64,000 nt of DNA from Mycolicibacterium helvum (GTDB lineage Bacteria; Actinomycetota; Actinomycetes; Mycobacteriales; Mycobacteriaceae), in NCBI RefSeq assembly GCF_010731895.1, contig NZ_AP022596.1, forward strand, positions 806,001 to 870,000, written 5' to 3'. This document shows, piece after piece, positions 37,818 through 47,527 of this stretch (positions are counted from its first letter, which is position 1; every line of letters starts with the position of its first letter). The notes under the pieces are model-generated. The model searched no databases. It was not told the origin of the DNA and saw nothing but the letters and a program-made list of their open reading frames with translations. A program made the translations under genes and the position numbers.

Positions 37818-39503
37818 GTGACTCGATCGATCCGCCGGCACGCCGGCCGAATGGCAGTGCTGGCAGTCGTCGCGAGTCTGGTGGTGGCCGGCTGTTCGAG
37901 CGGCAAGCAGGATGTCCCCTCCGCCGGCGGCAACGCCGAACTCGGCGCGACCAGCGATATCAACCCGCAAGACCCGGCCACGCTGCGCAACGGCGGCAAT
38001 CTGCGGTTGGCGCTGACGTCGTTCCCGTCGAACTGGAACACGCTGAACATCGACGGAAATGACGCCGACACCGGCGGAATACTAAGGCCGACCATGCCGC
38101 GCGCATTCGTGATCGCCGCCGACGGTTCGATGAAGGTCAACACCGACTACTTCACCAGCGTCGAACTGACCAGCACCGACCCCCAGGTCGTCACCTACAC
38201 GATCAATCCGAAGGCCGTCTGGTCCGACGGCACGCCGATCACCTGGGAGGACATCGCCTCCCAGATCAACGCGACCAGTGGCAAGGACAAGGCCTTCGCG
38301 ATCGCCTCACCCAACGGCAGTGACCGCGTCGCATCAGTCACCCGTGGTGTCGACGACCGCCAGGCCGTGATCACCTTCGCCAAGCATTACGCCGACTGGC
38401 GCGGCATGTTCGCCGGCAACACGATGCTGTTACCGAAGAGCATGACGGCCAACCCGGATGTGTTCAACAAGGGGCAACTCAATGGACCCGGACCGTCCGC
38501 AGGCCCGTTCCTGGTCTCGTCGCTGGACCGCACCGCCCAACGCATCGTGTTGAGCCGGAACCCGAAGTGGTGGGGCACCCCACCGTTGCTGGACTCGTTC
38601 ACCTTCCTGGTGCTCGATGACGCAGCGAGAATTCCGGCGTTGCAGAACAATACGATCGATGCCACTGCGCTGGGCTCATTGGACGAACTCACCATCGCCC
38701 GGCGGACGCCGGGTATCTCGATCCGGCGTGCGCCGGGGCTGAGCTGGTATCACTTCACCTTCAACGGCGCGCCGGGTTCGATCCTGTCCGACAAGGCGCT
38801 GCGGCTGGCCGTCGCCAAGGGTATCGACCGGCAGGCGATTGCCGATGTGACGCAACGCGGTCTGGTCGACAAACCGGTCCCGTTGAACAACCACATCTAT
38901 GTGGCGGGCCAGAAGGGGTACCAGGACAACAGCCAGGTGGTGGCCTTCGACCCTGAGAAGGCCAAACAGGAGCTCGACGCGCTAGGTTGGAAACTCAACG
39001 GGCAGTTCCGGGCGAAGGACGGCAGGCAGCTGGTCATCCGCGACGTCCTCTACGATGCACAGACCACCCGCCAGGTTGCGCTCGTCGCGCAGAACAGCCT
39101 GGCCCAGATCGGGGTGAACCTGCAGATCGATGCCAAGCCCGGCAACGGGTTCTTCACTAACTACGTCATCCCTGGTGACTTCGATATCGCCCAATTCTCA
39201 TGGGTGGGTGATGCGTTCGCGCTGTGCTGCCTGAACCAGATCTACACCACCGGCGCCGAGAGCAACTTCGGCAAGATCAGCAGCCCCGATATCGACGCCA
39301 AGGTCGAGCAGGTGCTCAACGAACTCGACCCGGACAAGGCGCGCGATCTGGCCAACGAGCTGGACAAGCTGATCTTCGGCGAGGTGTTCAGTCTGCCGTT
39401 GTTCCAATCGGCCGGCAACGCCGCGGTGCGCAGCAATCTGGCCAACTACGGCCCAGCTGGGCTGGGCGACTTGAACTACAGCGCAATCGGATTCATGAAG
39501 TAG
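37818..39503 (+). CDS. oppA: Oligopeptide-binding lipoprotein OppA
   Basis: Family 5 solute-binding protein of 561 residues that captures peptides outside the membrane for OppBCD. It has a signal peptide and lipobox LVVAGCSS with the lipidated cysteine near residue 25. Typical internal motifs include YTINPKAVWSDGTPITWED and the C-terminal EVFSLPLFQ. I chose the GTG at 37818, 10 bp after the oppD stop, because it begins a proper signal sequence. The open frame extends back into oppD. The 3' end overlaps the convergent hydrolase by 11 bp. Confidence 0.94.
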   Translation: MTRSIRRHAGRMAVLAVVASLVVAGCSSGKQDVPSAGGNAELGATSDINPQDPATLRNGGNLRLALTSFPSNWNTLNIDGNDADTGGILRPTMPRAFVIAADGSMKVNTDYFTSVELTSTDPQVVTYTINPKAVWSDGTPITWEDIASQINATSGKDKAFAIASPNGSDRVASVTRGVDDRQAVITFAKHYADWRGMFAGNTMLLPKSMTANPDVFNKGQLNGPGPSAGPFLVSSLDRTAQRIVLSRNPKWWGTPPLLDSFTFLVLDDAARIPALQNNTIDATALGSLDELTIARRTPGISIRRAPGLSWYHFTFNGAPGSILSDKALRLAVAKGIDRQAIADVTQRGLVDKPVPLNNHIYVAGQKGYQDNSQVVAFDPEKAKQELDALGWKLNGQFRAKDGRQLVIRDVLYDAQTTRQVALVAQNSLAQIGVNLQIDAKPGNGFFTNYVIPGDFDIAQFSWVGDAFALCCLNQIYTTGAESNFGKISSPDIDAKVEQVLNELDPDKARDLANELDKLIFGEVFSLPLFQSAGNAAVRSNLANYGPAGLGDLNYSAIGFMK

Positions 39504-40770
39504 CCGGCTTCGAGAAGTCGGGCAGCGTGCGCGCCACCGTCCGCGGGAGTACCGCGGGCAGCGCGCCCTCGACGCGCGCCGCCACAGACATCGCCGACAC
39601 CATCAGCCGCACCGCGGGACTACTCGGTATGGCGTCCAGTGCCGCTTCCTGCGGTCGCAGCGTGTCGATACGTCCGATCGAGGCCGCCTCGGCGATCCGC
39701 AACGCCGCCCGCTCCTTGGTGTCGAGCACACTGTGACCAGTAGTCGGTAGCCGCACCAGCACCGATCCGGGGATGAGCCCGGCCACGCGCTCGGCGACCG
39801 CCGGCGGCGTGATCAGGTCCCGACCGCCTGAGATCACCGCGGTGGGCCAGCTGAATTTCGGCATCTCGGCAACCAGATCGAACGGTTCGGCCTCGAAGCG
39901 CGGGGCCGCCCCGACCGCGAGATCGCGCATGGCGACCGCTGGGTCCAGCGGCAGCCCGTCCGGGTCGGCCGCATAGTTGAGCTCTCGGAATGCGATCCGC
40001 TCGACCAGGTCGGTCTCATTGCGGTACGGCGCCTTTCGGCCCACCATCAACTCGCCGAGACGGCCCATCGTCTTCCATACCAGGGGACGTCCGCCCAGCA
40101 GTAGTTCGAGCTGACGGTCCAGCAGGCGGGCACCACCGAACCCGTAGACGGTCGCGGCGAGCTGAGCGGCGGCCGGGGTCATCACTCCCGCGTCGACCAA
40201 CCGCCGCACCTTGTCGGCGACCTCCTCGGTGTCTCGCTGACCGTGCCAGAGCACGCTGCGAATGTTGCGCCGGACCACCTCGATGTCGTCATGATCGAGC
40301 AGTGGGGAATCCAGGATCATCGCGTAGACCCGGGCCGGGTGGCGTACCCCCACACCCGCGGCGATATAGGTGCCGTAGGACGTTCCGTAGATGATCGCGC
40401 TGTGCACCTGGGCGTCGTCGAGCACTGCGGCAACATCGTCGACGACCTGCTCGATGGTCAGCGCCTCGGGTGGCAGGTCCGCACCGACGTCGTCGTGGCG
40501 CGACATTCCGATACCCCGGTGCTCGATCATGATTACGTCCAGGCCCTCGGCGGCGGCGCGCCGGCGAAGCCCGCGGTAGAGCGCGATCGAGGCGGCCCCC
40601 GGCCCGCCGGGGATGATGACCAGCGGATGTCTGGTCTTGCGGCCGGTGCGCACGTAGTAGAGGTCAAATTCGTCCGGTCCGCCCGGCGTGACCGGCCGTC
40701 GAACCGGACGAACGCCTGGCAGTGCCGCCAGTTTCTCGTGGGCGCGGCGCCGCTTCTCGTTCAACGTCAT
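39493..40770 (-). CDS. Alpha/beta hydrolase (proline iminopeptidase-like)
   Basis: Serine hydrolase of 425 residues. Family features: oxyanion-hole motif IPGGPGAAS near residue 53, the GIGMSR turn, nucleophile Ser in YGTSYGTY near residue 132, the lid region, an acidic-residue strand SGGRDLITPP and the catalytic His in TTGHSVLD. Resembles TAP/prolyl aminopeptidases, so it could release N-terminal amino acids from peptides, which would suit its place against the opp operon. Esterase activity is equally possible. Confidence 0.82.
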   Translation of the reverse strand: MTLNEKRRRAHEKLAALPGVRPVRRPVTPGGPDEFDLYYVRTGRKTRHPLVIIPGGPGAASIALYRGLRRRAAAEGLDVIMIEHRGIGMSRHDDVGADLPPEALTIEQVVDDVAAVLDDAQVHSAIIYGTSYGTYIAAGVGVRHPARVYAMILDSPLLDHDDIEVVRRNIRSVLWHGQRDTEEVADKVRRLVDAGVMTPAAAQLAATVYGFGGARLLDRQLELLLGGRPLVWKTMGRLGELMVGRKAPYRNETDLVERIAFRELNYAADPDGLPLDPAVAMRDLAVGAAPRFEAEPFDLVAEMPKFSWPTAVISGGRDLITPPAVAERVAGLIPGSVLVRLPTTGHSVLDTKERAALRIAEAASIGRIDTLRPQEAALDAIPSSPAVRLMVSAMSVAARVEGALPAVLPRTVARTLPDFSKPATS

Positions 40771-40901
40771 CGCGGCTGGCCCATCATGGCTTGATTGTGC
40801 CTCGCCAGGGACCGGAATGGAATGCGCCCTGTTGGACCCCTCTTAGGTTCGGGGTGAGCCAAAGCAGTGTCGGTCGAGGCGGCCGTCGGTAGAACGGGGC
40901 A

Positions 40902-42113
40902 ATGACCACAGTGGAGCCTGCCAACCGCATCCTGCCCGGAACCCCCGAGTTCGCCGATCTGCTCGCCCAGATCAGATCTGGGGCCAAAGACCGAGACCTC
41001 AACGACGAGAACCCCTTTGACCAAGTAAATGCGCTCAAAAAATCCGGTTTTGGTACGTTGCGCCTGCCCGCCGAGCTTGGCGGTTCGAATTTCACTGTCC
41101 GTCAATTATTTTCGACAGTGATCGATGTCGCCGCGGCTGATCCCATTGTGGCGCATATCTTCCGCACGCATTTCTGGTTCGTCGAAGAGCGGCTGCGAAC
41201 CCTCAATGACGGCCGGTCGCGTCAGTGGTTGACCAAGGTCTCCGAGGGCAGAATCGTGGGCAACGCCTTCAGCGAGAAGGGCTCGAACGCCGTCGGCAGC
41301 CTGGTGTTCAACACCCGGTTGCTGCCCGTTCCTGGTGGCTTCCGCCTCACCGGGGAGAAGTACTACAGCACCGGAACCCTCTTCGCCGACTACCTGACCG
41401 TGACGGCCACCACCGACCACGACTCGGTGGCCACGGTGATCGTGCCCGCCGATCGTGACGGTGTGCGACTGGTCGACGACTGGGACGGCTTCGGCCAGCG
41501 CCGGACCGGTACCGGAACGACGGTGTTCACCAGCGTCGACGTGGCACCTGACGAGGTATTGACCGACACGCCGTACGACGCCGACCCGGTTCCGACGGTC
41601 CAGTACGCGGCACTCCAGCTCTACATTCACGCCGTGGTCGCCGGTGTGCTCCAGACCATCGTGGACGACGGTGTCGAACTGCTGCGGTCGCGTACGCGCA
41701 GTTTCAGCCACGCGGTCGCCGAGAGCCCGGTCGACGATCCGCTCTATCAGCGTCAGCTCGGTGAGCTGGCCAGCACGGCCTATATCGCACGAGCAGCGGT
41801 GCTCGACGCGGCATCGGCCATCGAGGCGGCGACGGAGTCTGTGCTCGATGGTGTGCCCGACGCCGACCTGGCCGCCGAGGCCCAGCTCAAGGTCGCCAAA
41901 GTGAAGGTCCATCTCGACGACGTCGCCCCGGAGGCTGCCACCCGGCTGCTCGAACTCGGCGGAGCCAGCGCGGCCAGCCGTCAGCGCAACTTGGACCGGC
42001 ACTGGCGCAATATTCGCACCATCACCCTGCACAACCCGGTGGCCTACAAGGCCAGGGTGATCGGCCAGAACCTGTTGCACGGCACCCCGATTCCGGCCAA
42101 CGCGTATTTCTGA
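40902..42113 (+). CDS. Acyl-CoA dehydrogenase-fold flavin monooxygenase (DszC/SfnB-like)
   Basis: Flavoenzyme of 403 residues. The sequence has the acyl-CoA dehydrogenase fold but the C-terminal signature DRHWRNIRTITLHNPVAYKAR found in DszC and SfnB monooxygenases, which use reduced FMN supplied by a separate reductase to oxidise sulfur compounds. The N-terminal helical domain includes GFGTLRLPAELGG, and a middle motif is GNAFSEKGSN. No reductase gene is next to it. Substrate may be a sulfone or sulfide, fitting the sulfur theme nearby, but this is inference. Confidence 0.85.
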   Translation: MTTVEPANRILPGTPEFADLLAQIRSGAKDRDLNDENPFDQVNALKKSGFGTLRLPAELGGSNFTVRQLFSTVIDVAAADPIVAHIFRTHFWFVEERLRTLNDGRSRQWLTKVSEGRIVGNAFSEKGSNAVGSLVFNTRLLPVPGGFRLTGEKYYSTGTLFADYLTVTATTDHDSVATVIVPADRDGVRLVDDWDGFGQRRTGTGTTVFTSVDVAPDEVLTDTPYDADPVPTVQYAALQLYIHAVVAGVLQTIVDDGVELLRSRTRSFSHAVAESPVDDPLYQRQLGELASTAYIARAAVLDAASAIEAATESVLDGVPDADLAAEAQLKVAKVKVHLDDVAPEAATRLLELGGASAASRQRNLDRHWRNIRTITLHNPVAYKARVIGQNLLHGTPIPANAYF

Positions 42114-42192
42114 TCACGCCCGGCGATTCTGGCGCGCCGAACTCGGTGTGGGTATACCCGACGAGCCAGCGTCCCGCCTGAAGGCATCAGTG

Positions 42193-42212
42193 TTAGGGAA
42201 CAAAGTCCTCAA
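42193..42212 (+). promoter_or_regulatory. DosR (DevR)-like box upstream of the wax ester synthase gene
   Basis: The 20-mer TTAGGGAACAAAGTCCTCAA agrees with the dormancy consensus TTSGGGACTWWAGTCCCSAA at 16 of 20 positions by my count. One half-site is close to ideal (one mismatch); the other has three. It ends 60 bp before the ATG. As known, tgs1 of M. tuberculosis is in the DosR regulon, which makes this placement meaningful. Confidence 0.5.
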
Positions 42213-42272
42213 CTGAGCCCGGAACGTTCTGGTCGGCACCGCTGCCGCCGTACGTTGGTGGCGGAGTAGATC

Positions 42273-43637
42273 ATGACCGAATTCCTGCGCAACACAGACG
42301 CGTTCACCTGGTCGATGGAAGCCGATCCCCGGCTGAGATCCACGGTGGTGACGCTGATCTTTCTCGACCGGTCCCCCGACTGGGACCTGGTACGCAACCG
42401 GTTCGAGATGGTCAGCAGTGAGCTGCCGATGTTCCGCCAGCGGGTGGTGAACTCACCGCCGCCGGCGCCGCCCCGGTGGGAGCACGCCCCGGATTTCGAT
42501 CTGGACTACCACTTGCGCCGGGTATCGGCTCCGCAGCCCGGCGACCTCGCCGGTGTGCTCGAGATGGCCCGGCTCGCGGCCATGGCCGACTTCGATCGGG
42601 CACGGCCGATGTGGGAAGTCACCCTCATCGAGGGTCTCGACGACGGCGGCGCGGCCGTGCTGTGCAAATTCCACCACGCCCTGACTGACGGCGTCGGCGG
42701 AGTTCAGATCGCGATGACGCTATTCGACCTGACCGTAGAGCCTCGGGACGCCGAGCCGGTCCCCGCCGAACTGACCACGCTCGCGCCCAGGCTATTGGCG
42801 GGTTACCGCGACTCCGTACGCTACGAACTTGGCTGGGTCGGCAAAGCCGTCACCGACTCGGTGATGAACGCTCCAAAGCTGTTGTTCAACACAATTCGGC
42901 AGCCGCTGCGGACCGCGGGAGCGGCCGGTGCGCTGGCCGCGTCGATATACCGGACAATTCGCCCGGTGAACAGGACCGGCTCGCCGCTGATGAAGGAGCG
43001 GACGCTGGTGCGTCGGCTGGGCGTGCTCGACGTCCCGATGCCACGCCTGCGCGAAGCCGCGCACCGAAGCGGCGCCGCACTCAACGACGCTTTCGTCGCG
43101 GGAGTTGCCGGCGGCCTGCGCCGTTATCACGACAAGCACGGGGTCGGAGTCTTCGACCTGCACCTGACGATGCCGATCAGCCTGCGCACTGACGACGACG
43201 GGATAGGCGGGAACCGAATCACCCTCATGCGTTTCGACGTGCCGGCCGGGATAACTGATCCGGCACGCCGGATAAGCAGCATCCACGAATGCACCAACCG
43301 GGTACGCAAGGAAGAGTCGTTGCCCTACACGCAGGCGATCGCCGGCGTGCTCAACGTGATGCCGCGTTGGTATATCGGTTCGATCCTGCGTCACGTCGAC
43401 TTCGTATGCAGTGACGTGCCAGGTGTTCCGCTGCAGGTGTATCTCGGTGGCGCGCGGGTGCGCAAGCAGTACGCGTTCGGCCCGACTATCGGCGCGGCGG
43501 TCAACGTCACGCTGCTGACGTACCAGGACACGTGCGCGCTCGGCATCGATGTCGATACCGGTGCAATCCCTGACTACGAGGCGTTCTACGACTGCCTGGT
43601 GGCCAGCTTTGACGAAGTGCTGGCGCTGGCCGACTGA
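42273..43637 (+). CDS. Wax ester synthase / diacylglycerol acyltransferase (Tgs-like)
   Basis: Bifunctional acyltransferase of 454 residues that makes triacylglycerol or wax esters from acyl-CoA, typically for lipid storage. The active motif HHALTDG is at residues 134-140. Other conserved segments are PLWEV-like PMWEVTLIEG, LNDAFVAGVAGGLRRY, SLRTDDDGIGGNR and the SDVPGVPLQVYLGGARV block. ATG at 42273 has GGCGGAG upstream. A DosR-like box lies 61-80 bp upstream, so induction by low oxygen is plausible. Confidence 0.93.
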   Translation: MTEFLRNTDAFTWSMEADPRLRSTVVTLIFLDRSPDWDLVRNRFEMVSSELPMFRQRVVNSPPPAPPRWEHAPDFDLDYHLRRVSAPQPGDLAGVLEMARLAAMADFDRARPMWEVTLIEGLDDGGAAVLCKFHHALTDGVGGVQIAMTLFDLTVEPRDAEPVPAELTTLAPRLLAGYRDSVRYELGWVGKAVTDSVMNAPKLLFNTIRQPLRTAGAAGALAASIYRTIRPVNRTGSPLMKERTLVRRLGVLDVPMPRLREAAHRSGAALNDAFVAGVAGGLRRYHDKHGVGVFDLHLTMPISLRTDDDGIGGNRITLMRFDVPAGITDPARRISSIHECTNRVRKEESLPYTQAIAGVLNVMPRWYIGSILRHVDFVCSDVPGVPLQVYLGGARVRKQYAFGPTIGAAVNVTLLTYQDTCALGIDVDTGAIPDYEAFYDCLVASFDEVLALAD

Positions 43638-43643
43638 CGGTTC

Positions 43644-46265
43644 TCAGGCAGTCAGTTCGATCACGTGGGCGTCCTGCACGCCCAGGTATCGGGTCGGTGT
43701 GCAGGTGAGAACGATGACCTGACCGTGGTCGCCCACGGTGTCGAATACCGCACCCATCTTGGTCAGCCGCTCGGGATCGGTGAAGCCCAGCGCGTCGTCG
43801 ATGACCACCGGGACGGCGTCCTCCGACGCGACCAGCGCCGCACCGGCCAGCCGGGCCAGAATGCCAAGTTGTTCCTTCGCACCACCCGACAGTGAGTCAT
43901 AGGGAACGGTGCGACCGTCCAACGTACGGTTGCAGATCCGCAAGTCGCTGTCGATCTCGACTTCAAAGGTGGGCCCGAAGACCGGGCGGCCAAGCCGTTC
44001 GATCTCGGTGCGGAACGGCGCGACGTAGCGGGCTCTGGTGGTGTCCCGGTGCCGGGCCATGACCGACCGCAACAGCTCGGCCGCCCTGGCGCGGCGGGAC
44101 ACTCGCGAATGCTCGGCGAAGGCGTGCTCCCGGGCGATCTGGGCGGCGTCGAGACCACCCTTGCGTCCCTCGTTGCCCATCACCCCAAGTTCGACGGTGA
44201 TGTCGTTGAGCGCCTGCCCAACCCCGGCCTGCTCACGGTCCAGATCAGTGGCCGCACTGCTGGCCGCGGCCAATTCGGCTTCCACCGCAGTAGGATCGGC
44301 CGCCGCATACCGCTGCGCCAGCTCTGCGACCCCGGTGGCAGCCTGCCGCTGAGCGTCGGCATCAGCGGCGGCCTGCTCAGCGACCTGCTCGTCGCCCACC
44401 AGCGCCCGCTGGGCCGTGAGACGCCCAGTCGCGGAGTCGAGCTCAGCGCCAGCATCAGCTAGCTTCGAGCGCAGAACCGTTGCTGCGGTGCTCTTTTCGG
44501 TTAGTTGCACATTGGCACCCGCCACCGCCCGCTGGTGCAGATCAGCTTGGGCGCGGGCATTCTCACGCGCCTCGATGGCGCCGACGAACGCAGCACGCGC
44601 AGCGGCAGCATCGACGCCTGCGGCGATCAGTGCTGGCGATATCGCCGCACGCAGGGATGCCAGCCGCGCGCGCATCTGAGCGACCCCTTCGTCTTCACAC
44701 AGCCCGGCCAGGGTCGCGGCCAACTGATCGCGGCTGCTGGTCAATTCCCGTCGGCGGCGGTCGATCACCCGCGCGTCATCCGGCGAATCGGACCCGCCCT
44801 GTTGCAGCGATTCAGCCAGAATTCGTTGTGCTGCTTCGAGTTTGGCCTGAGCACCTGATGTGGTGGCGCCGGGGTCGATCCGCACACTGACCAGTCCGGG
44901 CAACTCCACGGTGGTGGGCGACGAGCTCACCGGTGTCCAGCGCTCCCCCGCGGACAGCGTGATGGTCTGCTCACCGACGGTCAGCTCCAGGTCGGCGGCC
45001 GCGGTGAACTCGACCGTGGCGGCGGTCAGCGCGAGCTGAGCCTCGATGCGCTCGACCAGCGCCGCAGCCGACTCGATATCGGCCATCACGTCACCGGTCA
45101 ACCTGATCTGCCCGAGCTCCCGGTTGAGCTCGGCCAGCTGTTGCTCGACCGACTCGATACGGTCCAGGCGGCCGGTGAGTCGCTGCGCCTGCTCGCTTCC
45201 GGCCAGCGCGTCCACCACCCGGCGGGTCTCGTCGACTGCCTCCTGGGCAGCGCTCAGGGCGATTGCCGATTCCGCCGCTGCCGCGCAAGCCATTTCGACG
45301 ACTTCACGCGCGGTGTGCTCGGCCTCGATGGCCGCGGCCAACTGCGATCGCACATCGGTGACGGCCACGGTGCGTGCGGCCACATCGTCGCGCAGCCGCA
45401 CGCGTTCGGCCAGCGCGGCGCTCGACGCGGCGCAGGTTCCCTGCGCCGCGGTCGCGACGAGCTCGGCCTGCCGCAGCTCGCCGGCAAGCTCGGCCACCGC
45501 GCCGGCCGCCGCCCGGGCGGCGGCCAAGCGCGCGACGACGCCCTGCCGGCGATCGGCCAACCCGGCCTGCCGCTCGGCGAGTTCGGCATGCCTGCGGACC
45601 CGTTCGTCGACTTCGGCGACCGCGGCGGCACACCGGGCCACATCCTGGTCGGCAACCCGCAGCTGGGTGATCGCGGCCCCCCACTCGCCCGTCGGCCGGC
45701 CCGTCGCGGTGAAGTACCGACCGTATTCGGCGTCGATCCGTTCGATCAGAAGCGGTTCGGTGCCCGATAGGGCCGCGTCGTCACCCGCCGCCAGGTCAAG
45801 GGCACGCGACAGCGCATCGCATTCGGACAGGTCCGCCGCCGCGGTCGAGCCGGTCTGTAGCACCCGCTGCGCATGCCACAAACCGGTGTCGACGGTCTCA
45901 CCAAGCATGGCCAGCACCCGGTCGTGAGCCTCATCCCCGGTCAGCTGCTCGCGGCGCGGCGCCAAGATGGTCAGTTCAGTTTCGCACTTCTTGTGGAAAC
46001 GCTTGCGATACACGAAACGGTATGGACCCGTGCTGATCTCGGCGGTGACCTCGGAACCGACATCGGCGTGCGTCGGCTTGACCTGCTTGACTTCCTTCTT
46101 CGTCGAGCGGTCCTTGGACTCCAGGAGCAGATCGAGCGCCTCGATCATCGACGTCTTGCCAATCTCGTTGGCCCCGCACACGACGACCACCCCGTGGTCG
46201 GGAAATTCGATGTCGCGGTGTGCGATTCCGCGGTAGTTGGTCAGGACCAGCCGGTGCAGTTTCAT
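43644..46265 (-). CDS. SMC-like ATPase (Rv1278-like, SbcC/YhaN type)
   Basis: Large DNA-repair-type ATPase of 873 residues. Walker A is GANEIGKTSM (near residue 31). The C-terminal ABC signature is LSGGAKEQLG and Walker B is VPVVIDDALGF. The central 500 residues are Ala/Glu/Arg-rich coiled coil. I find no CxxC zinc hook at the expected apex, in contrast to SbcC and Rad50. ATGA overlap with the upstream nuclease gene shows they are a pair. Length agrees with Rv1278. Likely works with the nuclease on DNA ends or hairpins, by analogy only. Confidence 0.87.
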   Translation of the reverse strand: MKLHRLVLTNYRGIAHRDIEFPDHGVVVVCGANEIGKTSMIEALDLLLESKDRSTKKEVKQVKPTHADVGSEVTAEISTGPYRFVYRKRFHKKCETELTILAPRREQLTGDEAHDRVLAMLGETVDTGLWHAQRVLQTGSTAAADLSECDALSRALDLAAGDDAALSGTEPLLIERIDAEYGRYFTATGRPTGEWGAAITQLRVADQDVARCAAAVAEVDERVRRHAELAERQAGLADRRQGVVARLAAARAAAGAVAELAGELRQAELVATAAQGTCAASSAALAERVRLRDDVAARTVAVTDVRSQLAAAIEAEHTAREVVEMACAAAAESAIALSAAQEAVDETRRVVDALAGSEQAQRLTGRLDRIESVEQQLAELNRELGQIRLTGDVMADIESAAALVERIEAQLALTAATVEFTAAADLELTVGEQTITLSAGERWTPVSSSPTTVELPGLVSVRIDPGATTSGAQAKLEAAQRILAESLQQGGSDSPDDARVIDRRRRELTSSRDQLAATLAGLCEDEGVAQMRARLASLRAAISPALIAAGVDAAAARAAFVGAIEARENARAQADLHQRAVAGANVQLTEKSTAATVLRSKLADAGAELDSATGRLTAQRALVGDEQVAEQAAADADAQRQAATGVAELAQRYAAADPTAVEAELAAASSAATDLDREQAGVGQALNDITVELGVMGNEGRKGGLDAAQIAREHAFAEHSRVSRRARAAELLRSVMARHRDTTRARYVAPFRTEIERLGRPVFGPTFEVEIDSDLRICNRTLDGRTVPYDSLSGGAKEQLGILARLAGAALVASEDAVPVVIDDALGFTDPERLTKMGAVFDTVGDHGQVIVLTCTPTRYLGVQDAHVIELTA

Positions 46266-47413
46266 GCCGCATTCCCCCCGGCCAGCCGCAGCAACAGCCC
46301 TAGCGCACCCTGGGCGTCCGCGGCGGCTTCGCCGTCGCCGGCGCGGGCGGCCGCAACCAGTTCGTCGACCGCGGCCGCGGCGAATCCCCCGATTCCGAGG
46401 TCGTCGAACTCGCCGTCGGCAGGCATCACCGCGATGCTGGTGTGCCGCTCCCAGGTGCCCAGCCAGGCGAACAGCCGCACGTACTTGTCCAGGCAGGCAT
46501 CCAGCGCGGCGCGGTCGGTCACGGTGAGCGACCCAGTCAGCCCGAGCCGCACGACCGTGCGCTCCTTATCTGGCAACAGGTCGAGGTTGAGGTCGAGATC
46601 GGCGATGTCGCGGCTGTCGTCGACTTGTCGGTGCAGCGTGACAAACCGCCACCGTCCGATGTGGTGGGATTCGACGGTCACCGGATGGCTGGGGTCGGCC
46701 TCGTCGACGTCGACCACCAGGACGTGCCCCGGGTCAGCCTCGACGTCATCAAAATTCGTCACCTCGGGCGAACCCGAGTACCAGACCCGTCCGCTGTCGC
46801 CGACGCGGGTGCGAGAGTGCTTGTCCCCCAGGGCGACATAGTGGACCGCTCCGCGGTCGACGGCGTCGGACAGCGCCGCCATCCGGATCAGTGACGGCTT
46901 ACCGGGGTCTGGATCGAGCACGTCGACGCCGCCGTGGGCGACGAGAATGCGGGTGGTGCCGTCGGCGGGCAGATCGGCCAGCACCGCAGCGGCCAGGTCG
47001 ACAGTCGGCGCCTTCGTGCGCCAAGGCGCGACAACGAGCTGTACACCGGGGCGCACATCCCAGACTCCGTCGCGATCCAGCACGATCACGTTGTCCGGGC
47101 ATTCGGCCTTGAACAGTGCGCTGGTGTAGACCGACGACGCGTCGAGCGGGTCGTGGTTGCCCGGCAGCAGGTACACCGGAACGCCGATGGCTCGCATGGC
47201 TTCCAACGACTGGCTGATCACCTTGGGGGCGAGCTGGTTGTGCTCAAAGACGTCGCCCGCCACCACCACGAACTCGGCCGAGACCTGCGTGGCCAACGTG
47301 CCGAGACCCACCACCGCGTCACGCCGGGCCGCCGAGTAACGAGGCTGGGCTTCACCTTCCAGGAAGTGCCGCGTCATGCCGAGCTGCCAGTCGGCTGTGT
47401 GCACGAAGCGCAT
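46262..47413 (-). CDS. Mre11/SbcD-like DNA repair exonuclease (Rv1277-like)
   Basis: Metallophosphoesterase of 383 residues with all phosphodiesterase motifs: HTADWQLG near the start, VVAGDVFEH, LPGNHDPLD, ILVAHGG and the later ALGDKHSR. This set binds two metals and cuts DNA. The C-terminal 100 residues may contact the ATPase. First gene of the pair, with the partner's ATG overlapping its stop. No LexA-like box was seen in the 114-bp divergent region to the SixA-like gene. Confidence 0.92.
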   Translation of the reverse strand: MRFVHTADWQLGMTRHFLEGEAQPRYSAARRDAVVGLGTLATQVSAEFVVVAGDVFEHNQLAPKVISQSLEAMRAIGVPVYLLPGNHDPLDASSVYTSALFKAECPDNVIVLDRDGVWDVRPGVQLVVAPWRTKAPTVDLAAAVLADLPADGTTRILVAHGGVDVLDPDPGKPSLIRMAALSDAVDRGAVHYVALGDKHSRTRVGDSGRVWYSGSPEVTNFDDVEADPGHVLVVDVDEADPSHPVTVESHHIGRWRFVTLHRQVDDSRDIADLDLNLDLLPDKERTVVRLGLTGSLTVTDRAALDACLDKYVRLFAWLGTWERHTSIAVMPADGEFDDLGIGGFAAAAVDELVAAARAGDGEAAADAQGALGLLLRLAGGNAA

Positions 47414-47527
47414 TTCCTCGGGCCCTTCTCTGTCTCATCGGCGAGTGCTGCGGCGAGTGTATGGCTCGGTGCCGACAAGTCCGCGGACCTCGACCGGCAT
47501 GTACCCGAAGCGTTTAGCCTTACGTCC

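Noticed and set aside
46934..47527. Long N-terminal extension of the SixA-like protein
   Set aside because: It is antisense to the nuclease gene and not phosphatase-like; the GTG at 47528 starts the fold directly.
47414..47527. LexA box before the nuclease gene
   Set aside because: Only TCGA-containing half matches were seen; nothing close to the mycobacterial SOS palindrome.
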